Part shown: positions 47,232 through 55,772 of the stretch, in pieces
How the letters are laid out: each line of letters begins with the position of its first letter
How positions within the stretch are numbered: position 1 is the stretch's first letter
Assembly (NCBI GenBank): GCA_947499545.1
Contig: CANMOZ010000019.1
Coordinates: forward strand, 16,160 to 80,159
Origin: an uncultured Saccharospirillaceae bacterium
GTDB taxonomy: Bacteria; Pseudomonadota; Gammaproteobacteria; Pseudomonadales; Oceanobacteraceae
Direction of reading: 5' to 3'
DNA: 64,000 nt
The notes under the pieces: model-generated
Database searches by the model: none
Told to the model about the DNA's origin: nothing
What the model saw: the letters and a program-made list of their open reading frames with translations, nothing else
Program-made: the position numbers and the translations under genes

Positions 47232-47429
47232 CACTTTCCGACCGACCAAGTGTTACAGCGTGCGAAAACGCAATGGGTGAAAGGCTTTATCGAAAATCAG
47301 ATAACCACCGAGCGACAAGTACAACGCGGGTTACACAAAGCCCGGCAAAGTGTTAGCCCTTACTTTCCGAGTTTGGGGCAGTTTATTGGGTGGTGTCAGT
47401 GTGAGTATTCTTGGTCATTGCCACGATAA
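47232..47429 (+). pseudogene. Replication protein P 3' fragment
   Basis: The frame continuing from the IS edge reads QVLQRAKTQWVKGFIENQIT, then LHKARQSVSPYFPSLGQFIG and WCQCEYSWSLPR to the stop. The P-SLGQFIGWC block is the C-terminal signature of lambda P-type replication proteins that recruit the host helicase. The first 100-plus codons were lost at the IS boundary. The last 28 codons recur at 49473. Confidence 0.8.
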
Positions 47430-47524
47430 AAAACGAGCCTTTCTAAGGTTATCTATTTAGCTGTTCAGGGGACTTGCCCGGTGTTAAAATTACGCTCCTA
47501 GATTGGAACACCTCAACAATTCAC

Positions 47525-47797
47525 ATGACAAATCTTCAGAAATTTACTGCCTACTTTATTTATTATTTTTTATTTTTTGGACACTTTTCCTATGGAGAGA
47601 ACGCTCACTTCAGTGAGCTGTATATACCAGTATTTTGGCTTGGAGCCTTTCCATTACACTCCACACTCTTTCTCATGAGTTTCTTCAAGACCAAGCTCAG
47701 CTGGGGAAAGCTTTGGGTCATCGGCGGAATCTTATACTCAATTATTTTCGTAGTTACATTGGTTTCATATTATGCATACTGGGTATACCACGAATAA
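47525..47797 (+). CDS. Small membrane protein of unknown function
   Basis: 90 residues from ATG 47525 with three membrane segments (about 8-24, 33-52 and 63-85). It lies between the replication-P fragment and four YcxB-like genes on the same strand and may be part of that cargo. No ribosome site is clear. Confidence 0.55.
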   Translation: MTNLQKFTAYFIYYFLFFGHFSYGENAHFSELYIPVFWLGAFPLHSTLFLMSFFKTKLSWGKLWVIGGILYSIIFVVTLVSYYAYWVYHE

Positions 47798-47902
47798 CGC
47801 ATCTATGGTCCAGCACCCAATAACTTATTCAACAATCGAAAAGCCCAAAGCACTTTACGCAAGGTTTGAAAACAGCCTCCCAGAATTTAGCAAGGTTGAT
47901 GC

Positions 47903-48400
47903 ATGAGAAAACCAATCAATTTAACGGTCAATTTAGACAAGAAAGACCTTCAAAAATATCAGTTTGAAGCATCACGAGAAAAAAACATTAGAGCTAGTAT
48001 AACTATTGGTGCTTTTGTAGGGCCAGCAATGATAGGGCTTAAAAAGTTGGGCGTTATATTCGGTGCAATATATGTTTCGATATTTGTTGCTTTTTACCTA
48101 CTCTGGAAAATGAAATACCGTAGTCATATAAGAAGTGAAACCCCCTCTCTATTCTTCAAACCACTTCACTTCAACTTAAATTCATCAAACGTTAAAATTT
48201 GGAATGATATTAACTCAACCAACTGTGAGTGGTCTGATATAAAAGAAGTGTCTCAAGATAAGCGTTTGATCTATATCTGGTTAGATGATGTCACCGCGCA
48301 AATCATACCTAAAAGACAAATAGAAAACCCAGAGGCGCTCTATACGCAACTTCAAAACTGGTTTGAAAATAGCCGCAACAATAAACACCCTGATGTCTAA
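47903..48400 (+). CDS. YcxB-like membrane protein, tandem copy 1
   Basis: 165 residues. Cytosolic N-terminus (PINLTVNLDKKDLQKYQFEA), two membrane segments (about 33-75), then a cytosolic domain ending CEWSDIKEVSQDKRLIYIWL and IIPKRQIENPEALYTQLQNW. The I-P-x-R/x and W-x-x-I-x-x-I pattern is that of YcxB-like C-terminal domains. Function of the family is unclear. Four such genes in a row are typical of immunity-gene arrays. The C-terminus is nearly identical to copy 4. Confidence 0.78.
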   Translation: MRKPINLTVNLDKKDLQKYQFEASREKNIRASITIGAFVGPAMIGLKKLGVIFGAIYVSIFVAFYLLWKMKYRSHIRSETPSLFFKPLHFNLNSSNVKIWNDINSTNCEWSDIKEVSQDKRLIYIWLDDVTAQIIPKRQIENPEALYTQLQNWFENSRNNKHPDV

Positions 48401-48418
48401 AAAGCTAGAGTTATCAAA

Positions 48419-48919
48419 ATGAAGCAATACGACTTAACCGTGCAGGTCACCCGTAAAGACCTATTCAATTACAATAAGATACAATCGAGCAGGTCAAACT
48501 CACTTTTAAATAATATCGTAAAATGGCTCTTACTTTTTTTGATATTTTTACTGATATTTCAGGTTTACGAACCAGAAAAAAGGGATGTCATTGCATTTCT
48601 AGCTGGTGCCGCACTGATAATCTTGGGAATAGTATCATCGATAAAATTATCCCCAAACAAAGATAGCCTTATGTTTCAACCTTCAAAAATACACATTAAT
48701 GAAAATGAAATTAAGCAGGTCACACCCTACTCAACTGCTAGCATCTCCTGGGCAATGGTTCAAAAACTAGAAAACTACAACGGCACAATTATGATCTTCT
48801 TTGATCCGCACATTGCCTTTCTAATACCCTTTGATTCAGTTGAAGATCACGAGGCTTTCTTTAAGCAGCTGAAAACTTGGTTTGAAGCCAGCCGAACTAC
48901 TTCAAACAAGGAATGCTAA
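48419..48919 (+). CDS. YcxB-like membrane protein, tandem copy 2
   Basis: 166 residues with the same layout: N-terminal YDLTVQVTRKDLFNYNKIQS, membrane pair about 32-75, and a C-terminal domain with ISWAMVQKLENYNGTIMIFF then FLIPFDSVEDHEAFFKQLKT. It starts 18 bases after copy 1 and lies one base before copy 3, so the array is one operon. More diverged from copies 1 and 4 than from copy 3. Confidence 0.78.
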   Translation: MKQYDLTVQVTRKDLFNYNKIQSSRSNSLLNNIVKWLLLFLIFLLIFQVYEPEKRDVIAFLAGAALIILGIVSSIKLSPNKDSLMFQPSKIHINENEIKQVTPYSTASISWAMVQKLENYNGTIMIFFDPHIAFLIPFDSVEDHEAFFKQLKTWFEASRTTSNKEC

Positions 48920-48920
48920 C

Positions 48921-49385
48921 ATGAGCGAACCCATTCAGTTTGAAGTGCATCTAACACGGGATCACATAAGAAAATATAGAGACATTACAAGCAAGAAAGG
49001 TAAATCCATTATCCTACTTTGTTTACTAATTCTTAGCATAATCATTTCGGATATAAAATTAACAACCTCTGATATCTTGATCAGTGTTCTATTGGTTATA
49101 TTGTACTGCGCACTCTACTATCAGTTGAATTTAAGCAGTAAGCTTTTAGGTCCTTTCAAATACACCATTGACTCATCCAACATTGAATCCATTGATGACC
49201 ACGATCACATCGGGCATCCTTGGGCTGTAGTAGAAAAAATTGTAAGGCAGGATGGTATCATCCTAGTGTTTTACGACCCCCACCTAGCTCACATCATCCC
49301 AGAATCAGAAGTTGAAGACCCAGGCGCTCTATACAAACAGCTTCAAATCTGGTTCGATGCCAGCCGCCCCTCTCCAAGCGCTTAA
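48921..49385 (+). CDS. YcxB-like membrane protein, tandem copy 3
   Basis: 154 residues from ATG 48921, one base after the stop of copy 2. N-terminal PIQFEVHLTRDHIRKYRDIT, membrane pair, and a C-terminal domain HPWAVVEKIVRQDGIILVFY then HIIPESEVEDPGALYKQLQI and WFDASR. All four copies end in W-F-[E/D]-[A/N]-SR. Closest to copy 2. Confidence 0.78.
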   Translation: MSEPIQFEVHLTRDHIRKYRDITSKKGKSIILLCLLILSIIISDIKLTTSDILISVLLVILYCALYYQLNLSSKLLGPFKYTIDSSNIESIDDHDHIGHPWAVVEKIVRQDGIILVFYDPHLAHIIPESEVEDPGALYKQLQIWFDASRPSPSA

Positions 49386-49400
49386 ACCAATCTTTACATT

Positions 49401-49556
49401 TCTTACACAGAACCTCTAGAAAGCCATCAGAGCGAGTACAGAGGCAAGCCTTTGATTTTCTAGCAAAGCATCCGCCTTTACTTTCCGAGCCTAGGGCAGT
49501 TTATTGGGTGGTGTCAGGGAGAATTTGGGTGGGCCTTTGCAAAGTACAGAGAGTAA
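49401..49556 (+). repeat. Duplicated flank: 55-base repeat plus replication-P end
   Basis: 49401-49459 (TTACACAGAACCTCTAGAAA onward) recurs at 50650-50705. 49473-49556 is a second copy of the last 28 codons of the replication-P gene (YFPSLGQFIGWCQGEFGWAF), ending in TAA. It marks a boundary between two cargo blocks. Confidence 0.82.
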
Positions 49557-49634
49557 ATATTTACCTAAAAAATCGAAATTTACACTTTGCATAAATATGG
49601 TATATTATCGCCACTTTAAATATGAGTAAGCGGT

Positions 49635-50171
49635 ATGAGTGAGACAATAAATTTAACTGTGAGTCTGGATAAAAAAGATTATCAATCGTTTTCGTTTCAT
49701 GCAAACGGCCAGCTTAGATCTTTCGGCTGCATTATAATCCAAGCACTAGTAGGTGTTAGTTTAGCGATATTAACTTTCAAAGGTACCTTAACAATTTTTG
49801 AAGCTTTCAAATGTGATATAGATGGTTTTACAGTCGTATATACTACAGCACTAATTGCTGTCTTGGTAGCTTACCAATTTTTTTATAGGTGGTTAAACAA
49901 ACCGTGTCGAATTTATTTCTCAGAGCAGCTAATAAAAGAGTACACATACCAAATCAACGCCAACAGCATAATTGCTTCCACTAATAATTCAGAATGCAAA
50001 TACAACTGGAATGCCATTTACAAAATAACCCAATCAAAAAACGCAATTTATTTAAAGCCTAATGAACTAAGCGGGTACATCATCCCAAAAAGACAAATAG
50101 AAAACCCAGAAGCACTCTATACGCAGCTTCAAACCTGGTTCGATGCCAGTCGCCCTTTTTCAAGCGATTAA
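49635..50171 (+). CDS. YcxB-like membrane protein, copy 4
   Basis: 178 residues, separated from copies 1-3 by the duplicated replication-P end. N-terminal INLTVSLDKKDYQSFSFHAN resembles copy 1; membrane pair about 32-80; C-terminal domain CKYNWNAIYKITQSKNAIYL then GYIIPKRQIENPEALYTQLQ. The last 25 codons are nearly identical to copy 1, so copies 1 and 4 are recent relatives or have exchanged sequence. Confidence 0.78.
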   Translation: MSETINLTVSLDKKDYQSFSFHANGQLRSFGCIIIQALVGVSLAILTFKGTLTIFEAFKCDIDGFTVVYTTALIAVLVAYQFFYRWLNKPCRIYFSEQLIKEYTYQINANSIIASTNNSECKYNWNAIYKITQSKNAIYLKPNELSGYIIPKRQIENPEALYTQLQTWFDASRPFSSD

Positions 50172-50318
50172 TCCTCCCCTCGCTCTTAAACCCCCATCAA
50201 TAAGCTAGAACCCAATCACAATGGCCAGCTCCGCTCCTTGATGAGCGGGCCATTTCTTGATATCGGTTAACTACCCTACAAGGCATATCAAAGTAACTTC
50301 CAACAGCAGGTGCATGAA

Positions 50319-50537
50319 ATGAAAAAAGAACGCGATATCGAAAAGATTTATTCTAACTCAGAGTTTGTAGCCAAGCTTCGAAGGCTCGCAGATGCCATTG
50401 AAAATGATGAAAAATTTGAGATACAGATCGCGGGTGAAAGAGTCTATGTGCCCGTTAGGGCCGAATACAGCATTGAGCATGAAAGAGAAGGTTCAACCGA
50501 AGAAATTGAGTTCCAAATCAAATGGACCAATGAGTAA
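50319..50537 (+). CDS. Amphi-Trp domain protein
   Basis: About 72 residues from ATG 50319 (AGCAGG upstream). The sequence FVAKLRRLADAIENDEKFEI then QIAGERVYVPVRAEYSIEHE and FQIKW is the amphi-Trp domain pattern, found in small bacterial and archaeal proteins of unknown function. It follows the YcxB-like array on the same strand, separated by about 150 bases. Confidence 0.8.
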   Translation: MKKERDIEKIYSNSEFVAKLRRLADAIENDEKFEIQIAGERVYVPVRAEYSIEHEREGSTEEIEFQIKWTNE

Positions 50538-50649
50538 TTCTGACCCCACACCATTAGTTCATCCTTCAACCCCATAAACCAGCCATAGGAAATGGTATAT
50601 AGGGGAGAAAACCCCTACCCGAGAAACAAACCCATAGCCCAAACTATAC

Positions 50650-50705
50650 ACCTCTTACACAGCAACTCTAGAAAGCCAGCGAAGTGAGTACAAAGATAAG
50701 TCATT
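50650..50705 (+). repeat. Second copy of the 55-base repeat
   Basis: TTACACAGCAACTCTAGAAA and the following AGCGAAGTGAGTACAAAGAT match 49401-49459. It lies after the amphi-Trp gene and before the HEPN gene, so it marks another cargo edge. No replication-P sequence follows this time. Confidence 0.75.
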
Positions 50706-50832
50706 GATTTCTTTCTACAATCGCCTCTAGATTGTAGGCATATGCAAGAAACCCATATCCATACGATAATTAAAATATTCACATCCTTAATCACTCCAGC
50801 CATTTGATAAGCATTTAACATGGATACTTGTT

Positions 50833-51759
50833 ATGGATTGGCACGAAAATCTTCCATCAGTAAAAAAAGCGAGAGAAGAGAGGCTAACCAAAAAGCTTCC
50901 CCTCGAGTATGAGGAGATCCCTCAAGCATGCAAACATCAAATAAGAAGTATCATTCTTGGTATAGATAAATTCAATTTGTCAGAATTTTCAGTAAATATA
51001 GTCAATAAAATTTTCATCGCTCACGGGATTGATGCCGACGTCCTCAAAAACAACAAATATCGAACATCCCATCGAATAATACCCAGAGAGACTATATTCT
51101 TTACAGATTATATAAAAGGGGAAAGTTTATCTGTCGAGGAATATTTAGACTGCCTTCAAATCTTTTTCCAAGCCGAGTACGAACGGAGAACAAAACGAAA
51201 AATAGAAGAAGTTGTTTCAAACATCAACTACATATTAAAAGCAAACAACATAGGCTATGAATATACGAATGACACCTTCATAAGATATGACACTACTTAC
51301 TCCGCATCAAAGATATTTGAACCTTGCTTAGAAGTGCTAATTGAACACGATTTAACAGACAGCCACGAGCACTTCATAACTGCATTTAAAGCTTACCGCA
51401 AACAAGAATATATGGAATGCATGATTGCTTGCGGAAGAGCCCTTGAATCCATGCTTGATGAAATTGCAAAAATAGCTGGATTAACCATTAGCGGCCCACT
51501 TGGGAAAAAATTAAAAGGGGTTTTTGACAGTGGAATTCTAACAGGTAAATTTATACACCTGCCAGATCAAATCGAAAATTTATTCGGCATATTAAAATTA
51601 CACATACAAAACACAACTGTTGAACTAAGAAATGCAAGCGCTCATCCTGAAAATGGTAATGCTCATGAAAACATTGAAGCAATGGCATCTTATGCACTAC
51701 ATACAACGGCATCCAACATGATATTCTTAGCTAAATCTATTCCCCACATAAACCCTTGA
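50833..51759 (+). CDS. AbiJ-like HEPN protein, probable abortive-infection factor
   Basis: 308 residues. The N-terminal 100 residues (KLPLEYEEIPQACKHQIRSI) resemble the N-terminus of STM4504/AbiJ-type proteins. The C-terminal half has AYRKQEYMECMIACGRALES and ends in a helix with LRNASAHPEN; R266 and H271 form the R-x4-H motif of HEPN RNases. AbiJ-type proteins protect against phage by abortive infection. Family assignment rests on pattern recognition. It lies next to an early phage regulatory region, a typical location for superinfection-exclusion cargo. Confidence 0.65.
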   Translation: MDWHENLPSVKKAREERLTKKLPLEYEEIPQACKHQIRSIILGIDKFNLSEFSVNIVNKIFIAHGIDADVLKNNKYRTSHRIIPRETIFFTDYIKGESLSVEEYLDCLQIFFQAEYERRTKRKIEEVVSNINYILKANNIGYEYTNDTFIRYDTTYSASKIFEPCLEVLIEHDLTDSHEHFITAFKAYRKQEYMECMIACGRALESMLDEIAKIAGLTISGPLGKKLKGVFDSGILTGKFIHLPDQIENLFGILKLHIQNTTVELRNASAHPENGNAHENIEAMASYALHTTASNMIFLAKSIPHINP

Positions 51760-51804
51760 CACCCTCCCCAAACCCCGCTAGTTTAATTCGCACTAGAAAA
51801 CATA

Positions 51805-51990
51805 AAGCGGCACATCCGCACCCGATAGACCTGCGGTTTTTTTGCGCCTACAATAGGCGTACTTTGACCTTTTGCGGTCGGGTGGAGAGGCGTTAATACA
51901 ATACCCGCCAGGGAAATAGGCCCGGAGCTTCTTTATGTGCTCTAGTTGACACCCGACTACCAGCTACTCACTGGCAGTCGTGATACTTAA
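51805..51990 (+). ncRNA. Structured leader RNA upstream of antirepressor operon, C4-like
   Basis: A CCGCA/TGCGG hairpin followed by seven T (51816-51843) is followed by GCGCC/GGCG, then GTCGGGTG (51877-51884), which is complementary to CACCCGAC (about 51950-51957), and a final 10-bp hairpin (CGACTACCAG/CTGGCAGTCG with one mismatch). Terminator plus long-range pairing upstream of a Rha-type antirepressor resembles C4 antisense RNA of P1-type and other phages, but I cannot confirm the class. Confidence 0.55.
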
Positions 51991-52010
51991 AACATAAAGG
52001 AGATGCCAGG

Positions 52011-52439
52011 ATGGCTACTCAACCTTTGCGCATGCCTATGCGCCGTCGTTATCAACCCGAAGTTCAACCCATTCCTTATCATGCTTTGCCCTTTATTCGA
52101 GGCCCAAGGTCACTCAACGAGCGTCCGCATTATTGGCATTTGCCTCCCGCTTCGGATTACGACTCTGCCTACAAAATGGGCGCCGAATTTGCCGTGCACC
52201 TTGCGCAGTTTTTGCGCGCCAATCCAGATGAAGCAGGCTCAAACCTCTTAGGGCAAATTGCCAAAACCATCGACTACAAAGATAAGCACCGTCGCGGGTA
52301 TCACATTGGGTTTTTTACCCACTTAGAGCGCCTGCTGCCCAACGCCCCGCCCGATCACAAATACCTATATGAAGCCTTAGACGAACAGCTTGAGCGCGAG
52401 CAGAAAGAAGTCGCCGCGCTGGAAGGGGGTGACCTATGA
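52011..52439 (+). CDS. Phage early protein of unknown function
   Basis: 142 residues from ATG 52011 with AAGGAG nine bases upstream. Basic N-terminus (RMPMRRRYQPEVQ), then YWHLPPASDYDSAYKMGAEF and a C-terminal acidic helix. It lies between the structured RNA and the antirepressor gene and overlaps the latter by three bases (ATGA-like). In P1-type immunity loci this position is taken by small proteins such as icd; the sequence is not one I recognise. Confidence 0.65.
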   Translation: MATQPLRMPMRRRYQPEVQPIPYHALPFIRGPRSLNERPHYWHLPPASDYDSAYKMGAEFAVHLAQFLRANPDEAGSNLLGQIAKTIDYKDKHRRGYHIGFFTHLERLLPNAPPDHKYLYEALDEQLEREQKEVAALEGGDL

Positions 52440-53177
52440 ACGCCTTGGTGACTCTGAAAGACGGACAAGCCGTGACCACCTCGCTGGCGATTGCCGAAGG
52501 CACGGGGGTTCAGCATAAGAATGTGTTGGAATTAATTCGTAAAAAATCATGATGAATTTGCAGACTTTGGAAGGGTCGCGTTTGAAACGCGACCCTTTGA
52601 AACGAGCGGAGGCATTCAGTACAGAGAGCTTGCTTTCATCAACGAACACCAAGCCACCTTCTTACTGACCTTAATGCGCAACTCGCCAATCGTTGTCGAA
52701 TTCAAAAAACGCTTAGTGAAATCTTTTTATGAGCTGGTGCAAGCCAAACCTCAGACCGAGCTTTCACGAATTGAAATTCTGCAAATGGCCTTAGAGTCAG
52801 AGCAGCAAAAGCTACAGCTTCAGCAAGAAAACAAAGTGCTTGAGCTGCAACTCGAAGCCGACAGCCCCAAGGTCGCCTTTCATGATCAAGTCGCTGTCAG
52901 CCCCGATGCCATCAGCGTCGCAGAGGCCGCCAAACTCATCGGCACGGGTCAGAATCGGCTGTATTCCTTCTTGCGCATGAACCGATGGATCAACCGCAAA
53001 AACCAACCCTACCAACACAAAATCGAACAAGGCCTGCTCGACGTGAAGCTCCGCCGCTTCGAACACCCCGAACAAGGGTTAAAAGAAGGTGTGACCACTT
53101 TAGTCACAGGCAAAGGGCTTACCAAGCTTAAGAAGATGTGGGCGAGCGTTCTGCTTACACGAGAAGCAGCTTCATAA
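52437..53177 (+). pseudogene. Rha/KilAC-type phage antirepressor, frameshifted at A6
   Basis: ATG 52437 opens MNALVTLKDGQAVTTSLAIA, EGTGVQHKNVLELIRKK; after six A residues at 52541-52546 it meets two stops. One base fewer would continue NHDEFADFGRVAFETRP into the open frame that runs to 53177. Domains: pRha N-terminal DNA-binding region, a coiled coil (about 140-165) and a KilAC C-terminal domain (VAEAAKLIGTGQNRLYSFL). The error is in a homopolymer: pseudogene, programmed slippage or sequencing error. Confidence 0.85.
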
Positions 53178-53304
53178 CCTTTTTCGAGTAAGCAAAACAG
53201 ACTAGGCTTTGTATGCCACCCTAAGGTGCGGTATTTCACAAACATCAAGGTGAACCTTGGGTGGCTTTTAAGGGATTGCAGGTTAAATACAATAGGGTAA
53301 TTGT

Positions 53305-54297
53305 ATGTTATTAAAGAGTCTTAACATCACCAACCAGAATCGTACTATTCGGAATATTTCTTTTAAGAAAGGGTTAAACCTTATCATTAGCAGTACAGAT
53401 TCCCCCCATCAACATATGAGCAACTCTGTCGGTAAAACAACGGCCATTCGTGTGCTGGATTTCTGTTTGGGTGCAAAAACGAAGAATATATATTCCAACC
53501 CTGAAAGCAGAGATGAGATCAACCCCTTCATATTTCATTACCTGAAAACGAATGAAGTCACGGCCAACTTAAGCCTTCAGTACGATAATGGCAGCATATT
53601 AAACCTAGAACGTACGTTTATGGCGAAAAAACATGACCGCTTTGATTTGGTTGATGGCATTCCTTGTCAAAACACTAAAAGCTACCGAAAGGCATTAAAG
53701 TTTTTCTTGTTTCCTGATGCTGGCCAAGAGCTTGATCTTCGTTTACTCACCCCCATGATGATTCGGCACACCACAGAGATAACCCATGCATTGCCGTATT
53801 TGATGCAAACCGAATCCAGCAAAGCTCCAGCTTCCGCTTACCAATTCTTATTTGGATTTCAAGAAGAACTTTCGAGAGAAAATGGCTTTGATGATCAGCT
53901 AAACTTTTTTAATGCTATTTTTTCTGAGTACATGCAAAAGTTTTATGGAGAAGATATATCTCTTAAGTACGATTCAGACAATGCAGAGTTCAGATTATCG
54001 GATAATGCTTATGGTGTTGGCTGCGGCATGCGGAAAGGGATCATCGCGATTTTTAATTTGGCTTATATTGATTTCGTCCGAGAGAAACGCCTGCCCTGCC
54101 CTAGATTTGCGGCTCAAGACAACTTAGAGAATCTCGACATAAACAAACTTTGCACCCTCCTTGAACTGGCTAACAAACTTGATGGGCAATACATCCTAAC
54201 GCTTTTGGGCAGCAGAGCCGAACAGATCGACAAAAGTTTGATTGACGGAAATGTAGTGCTTGATTTGAGCGAACGTAATCAGTTTTTTGGAATTTAA
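53305..54297 (+). CDS. Shortened DUF2326-type P-loop ATPase
   Basis: 330 residues. Walker A (SNSVGKTTAIRVLDFCLG) is at about 39-56. The C-terminal domain from about 195 (NFFNAIFSEYMQKFYGEDIS, CGMRKGIIAIFNLAYIDFVR, PRFAAQDNLENLD) matches DUF2326, an SMC-like ATPase half carrying the Walker B-like region. Members are normally near 550-600 residues with a long coiled coil in between; here the coiled coil is missing in frame after FQEELSREN. DUF2326 proteins occur in ABC-three-component defence systems. Partner genes are not evident. Confidence 0.75.
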   Translation: MLLKSLNITNQNRTIRNISFKKGLNLIISSTDSPHQHMSNSVGKTTAIRVLDFCLGAKTKNIYSNPESRDEINPFIFHYLKTNEVTANLSLQYDNGSILNLERTFMAKKHDRFDLVDGIPCQNTKSYRKALKFFLFPDAGQELDLRLLTPMMIRHTTEITHALPYLMQTESSKAPASAYQFLFGFQEELSRENGFDDQLNFFNAIFSEYMQKFYGEDISLKYDSDNAEFRLSDNAYGVGCGMRKGIIAIFNLAYIDFVREKRLPCPRFAAQDNLENLDINKLCTLLELANKLDGQYILTLLGSRAEQIDKSLIDGNVVLDLSERNQFFGI

Positions 54298-54304
54298 ATT
54301 CTTA

Positions 54305-54329
54305 AAGCGAGGCTCTAATTGCCTCGCTT
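54305..54329. terminator. Bidirectional terminator
   Basis: AAGCGAGGC and GCCTCGCTT form a 9-bp stem with 7-base loop, between the stop codons of the plus-strand DUF2326 gene and the minus-strand zinc-ribbon gene. T-rich ends are short in both directions, so strength is moderate. Confidence 0.75.
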
Positions 54330-54341
54330 CATTATCTTAAG

Positions 54342-55382
54342 CTAGTCACAAAATCTGTCTTTGCTGACTACTTGATTACTTCTAATTATATCCATTATCA
54401 GATCATTTTGAAATCTCGGTACTGATTTTTCATAGAATTCACAAGCAAGTTTGAAATGATTATCCACCGTAAGCTTAAAATTATCATCAAGAGACTCTTC
54501 GGTTGCAACGTAAACATACACCCAAGACTGAATACCTTTTTTTTGGCACAAGCTGTGTTTACTTGCATAGGCTTTCATCTCATTAACAAACTCATTAATC
54601 TTTTTTTTGCTCCAATTTGACATATCGATCAATAGCGTATAATGCCTGAATTGATCACCTTTAAATTTCAGTTCATAGGTAAACTGATCAATCCTGTTGT
54701 TACATTCAACATCTATTTCACCATAGAAAAATTTCCGCCCTTTCAAAACTGTACCGCTTTCAAAAAAATTCAAACTACAAAACAATGTGTCATATGAATT
54801 TCCGTCAAAATCTTCTGAGACTAAAGGATACTCTTCAATTCTTGTTCTTTTTGGGCCAAATACTTTAATTAAATGAACCAAATCTGCAAGCTTCGCACAG
54901 GTGGTTTTTATATAAGGAACACTTGGACCCACCTTTTCAACTTTTTGTAACTTTACCTTCTTTGGATTAGGCTCATCTTTTTCCAAACCAAGATCAGGAA
55001 ATTTGATCTTTTTTAAGTTTGGTTTATCTTTCTTTCTTCTTTCATTTTCTTCTTTAGCAGCAACAGCACATGCATACTTACTCTCTTTACAAACCTCCCT
55101 CCAATCTCCTATTTGTCCACTTTGAAGCGTATATTGGGTAGCGTTATTTGCTCTGAAATGTTTCGCTTTTACTTCACCATCAGCCAATGTCAATTCAACT
55201 TTCCTACATTGACTACAATATATTTTACGTGGAGTATCATACTCTTGAAGATCGAGATTTTTTATTTCCCGACTAAAAGTTTTCGGAGTGATATCAACAT
55301 CTATATCCGGGCACCAAGCGGTGGGTCTACTTAGATTTGAGGGTTCTATCTCTTCAGCTTTACAAATTTGGGTATTGGTCAT
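54342..55382 (-). CDS. Cargo protein with CoiA-like zinc-ribbon N-terminus
   Basis: 346 residues. The N-terminal region has a Cys pair (YCSQCRKVELTLADGEVKAK then HFRANN), reminiscent of the zinc-ribbon and HF block in CoiA-type proteins. A Lys/Glu-rich linker (about 115-150) leads to a 190-residue domain with GEIDVECNNRIDQFTYELKF, which could be a nuclease-like core but lacks a motif I can name. A strong GAAGGAG ribosome site lies in a 9-bp hairpin. Convergent with the DUF2326 gene; they may form one defence island but are not an operon. Confidence 0.6.
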   Translation of the reverse strand: MTNTQICKAEEIEPSNLSRPTAWCPDIDVDITPKTFSREIKNLDLQEYDTPRKIYCSQCRKVELTLADGEVKAKHFRANNATQYTLQSGQIGDWREVCKESKYACAVAAKEENERRKKDKPNLKKIKFPDLGLEKDEPNPKKVKLQKVEKVGPSVPYIKTTCAKLADLVHLIKVFGPKRTRIEEYPLVSEDFDGNSYDTLFCSLNFFESGTVLKGRKFFYGEIDVECNNRIDQFTYELKFKGDQFRHYTLLIDMSNWSKKKINEFVNEMKAYASKHSLCQKKGIQSWVYVYVATEESLDDNFKLTVDNHFKLACEFYEKSVPRFQNDLIMDIIRSNQVVSKDRFCD

Positions 55383-55386
55383 CTTA

Positions 55387-55412
55387 TCTCCTTCTATGAG
55401 TTGAAGGAGATC
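55387..55412 (-). promoter_or_regulatory. Hairpin hiding the ribosome site of the zinc-ribbon gene
   Basis: In the minus-strand transcript ATCTCCTTC and GAAGGAGAT form a perfect 9-bp stem with an 8-base loop. The 3' arm contains the whole Shine-Dalgarno, 3 bases before ATG 55382. Folding would block initiation, so translation is probably controlled. Confidence 0.7.
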
Positions 55413-55772
55413 CTATACCAAATTATTAGATTTACTTAAAGTCAATACTATTTGATAAAACAAGATTGGCCTTGGTTGACCATTTATAGCGAAATCAACC
55501 TAATAAATTACTAGCATTGAACATTTTAAAATTAATACAATTCCATGAGGCAATTAAAGCCATTATGATTTTGAATCATTATTTTCTTACGCATTTATAA
55601 TCTTTATCTCAAGCTCAGCTTAAGATTAAACAAGCACTCTCTTCAATAAAAATCTATCCAATTAAATCTTAAACATAACTCTAATACATAAGGGCAATAT
55701 TGATATTTAAAAGAAGGATTTGTATATATAAGGTCGTTTTAATCTGACTAAGATAGAGCAGCATATACCTTT
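55413..55772. other. AT-rich intergenic region before Mor gene
   Basis: 360 bases with no gene seen; strongly AT-rich. It holds the divergent promoters of the zinc-ribbon gene and the Mor-family gene, which I cannot place. Confidence 0.4.

Noticed and set aside
50573-50590. Possible element copy AACCAGCCATAGGAAATGG
   Set aside because: Several mismatches in the core and no phage module downstream.
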